A DNA stretch of 64,000 nucleotides from Tateyamaria pelophila (GTDB lineage: Bacteria; Pseudomonadota; Alphaproteobacteria; Rhodobacterales; Rhodobacteraceae), in the NCBI RefSeq assembly GCF_019966495.1, contig NZ_JAIMIA010000016.1, forward strand, positions 1-64,000, written 5' to 3'. The position numbers and the translations under genes were made by a program. Below are positions 62,925-64,000 of this stretch, one piece after another. The notes beneath the pieces were generated by a model, which did no database searches, was not told the DNA's origin, and saw only the letters and a program-made list of their open reading frames with translations. Positions within the stretch are counted from its first letter, which is position 1. Each line of letters opens with the position of its first letter.

Positions 62925-64000
62925 ATGCGGCGGCAAGTAGTGATCATCGGGGGCGGGCCGTCCGGCCTCTTGCTGGGGCAATTGTTGCACCGCGCCGGGG
63001 TCGATACGATTGTTCTGGAACGCAAAACGCGTGACTACGTTTTGGGACGCATACGGGCCGGCGTGTTGGAGCGTGGGTTGGTCGCCCTGATGGGCGAAGC
63101 CGGTGTCGATACCAGAATGAAAGCCGATGGCTTTGTGCATGACGGCACGCTCATTGCCTATGACAACGATATGTTCCGGGTGGATTTCGCCAAGCATACC
63201 GGGCAGGGCGTTCTGGTCTATGGTCAGACGGAAGTGACCCAAGATCTCTATGATGCGCGCGAGGCCGCAAATGGCGACACGCGGTTTGGTGTCGAGAACG
63301 TTGTCGTTCACGATGCCGATTCCGATACCCCGCACGTGAGCTTTGATCAGGGCGGCCAGCATCACCGTATCGATTGCGATTTCATCGCGGGCTGCGATGG
63401 GTTTCATGGCGTCAGCCGAAAGACGATCCCCGAAACCGTGCGCCGGGACTATGAGAAAGTGTACCCGTTCGGCTGGCTGGGCATTCTGTCGGAAACGCCC
63501 CCGGTGAATGAAGAGTTGATCTATGCCAACTCGGACCGTGGATTTGCGCTCTGTTCGATGCGCAATGCGCAACTGAGCCGCTATTACATCCAGTGCGATG
63601 CCTCGGACAGCGTCGATACCTGGTCTGACGATACATTCTGGGACGAATTGCGACGCCGGATTCCGGCCTCTGCCGCCGATGTTCTGATCACGGGGCCGAG
63701 TATCGAGAAATCCATTGCGCCGCTGCGCAGTTTTGTCACCGAGCCGATGCGTTGGGGCCGCCTGTTTCTGTGCGGCGATGCGGCGCATATCGTTCCGCCG
63801 ACCGGGGCCAAGGGGCTCAACACAGCAGCGTCGGATGTGCATTACCTCAACCAAGGCCTGCGCCAGTTTTATCTTGATCGGAACACGGATGGCCTCGACC
63901 GATATTCCGAGCGCGCATTAGCGCGGGTGTGGAAAGCGGAACGGTTCAGTTGGTGGTTTTCAAACCTGATGCATCATTATCCCGACCAATCCGAATTCGA
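62925..64000 (+). CDS. pobA: 4-hydroxybenzoate 3-monooxygenase (3' end beyond window)
   Basis: The frame is open from the ATG at 62925 to the window edge, about 358 of an expected 390 or so residues. Flavin monooxygenase motifs: FAD site VVIIGGGPSGLLLGQLLHRAG, DG motif AGCDGFHGVSR and GD motif LFLCGDAAHIVPPTGAKGLN. RAGVLERG and SRYYIQC match the p-hydroxybenzoate hydroxylase substrate and NADPH regions. It makes protocatechuate, the PcaHG substrate. GGAGG lies five bases upstream of the start. Confidence 0.93.
   Translation, partial: MRRQVVIIGGGPSGLLLGQLLHRAGVDTIVLERKTRDYVLGRIRAGVLERGLVALMGEAGVDTRMKADGFVHDGTLIAYDNDMFRVDFAKHTGQGVLVYGQTEVTQDLYDAREAANGDTRFGVENVVVHDADSDTPHVSFDQGGQHHRIDCDFIAGCDGFHGVSRKTIPETVRRDYEKVYPFGWLGILSETPPVNEELIYANSDRGFALCSMRNAQLSRYYIQCDASDSVDTWSDDTFWDELRRRIPASAADVLITGPSIEKSIAPLRSFVTEPMRWGRLFLCGDAAHIVPPTGAKGLNTAASDVHYLNQGLRQFYLDRNTDGLDRYSERALARVWKAERFSWWFSNLMHHYPDQSEF

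Overview
The window looks like chromosome of a marine-type alphaproteobacterium of the Rhodobacteraceae (roseobacter group). The reasons are its high GC content, dense overlapping operons, several TRAP and ABC uptake systems, a methylmalonyl-CoA epimerase gene followed by a DUF1467 gene, and family-typical versions of aspS, trpS, murJ and the pca genes. This placement is inferred from gene content, since no rRNA or tRNA gene was seen. The window opens inside an IS1380-family transposase and closes inside pobA.

Layout, 1-31 kb. A divergent oxyR/katG peroxide-defence pair is followed by the protocatechuate genes pcaCHG, aspS, a DUF1800/DUF1501 export pair and an acetyltransferase. Next come a stand-alone receiver-domain protein, a methylmalonyl-CoA epimerase, a CysZ-like membrane protein, a nitroreductase, a histone-deacetylase-like amidohydrolase, a VOC protein and an outer-membrane barrel. 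After these lie trpS, an apparently inactive rhomboid-like protein and murJ. A three-subunit molybdenum hydroxylase operon ends with a MoaD/ThiS-like gene. Then follow an alanine/glycine:cation symporter with a universal stress protein and a divergent Lrp regulator, and an RND efflux pump with its adaptor.

Layout, 31.9-45 kb. Two divergent operons form one catabolic cluster around a GntR/UTRA regulator. Leftward, six genes overlap by 4 to 20 bases: a tautomerase-SnoaL fusion, hydantoinase-type HyuB and HyuA, an isochorismatase-fold protein, an isocitrate-lyase/PEP-mutase-family lyase and an FAD oxidoreductase. Rightward are gntR, aconitase-type large and small subunits and a TRAP transporter. 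The substrate is unknown. The enzymes suggest oxidation or ring opening of a small acid, hydration of a maleate-type double bond and retro-aldol cleavage.

Layout, 45-64 kb. A lipid-export-like ABC operon with a CrtC-like protein is followed by a fatty-acid desaturase and the urea transporter genes urtABCDE. The most striking part is at 57.9-62.7 kb, where a guanidine-I (ykkC) riboswitch precedes a NitT/TauT-type ABC transporter, an agmatinase-family ureohydrolase, a His-rich protein and a small membrane protein. Read together these look like guanidine import and hydrolysis to urea and ammonia, with a possible nickel-handling protein, next to a high-affinity urea transporter. No urease or urea carboxylase is in the window. 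pobA, which makes the substrate of pcaHG, begins divergently from the riboswitch operon.
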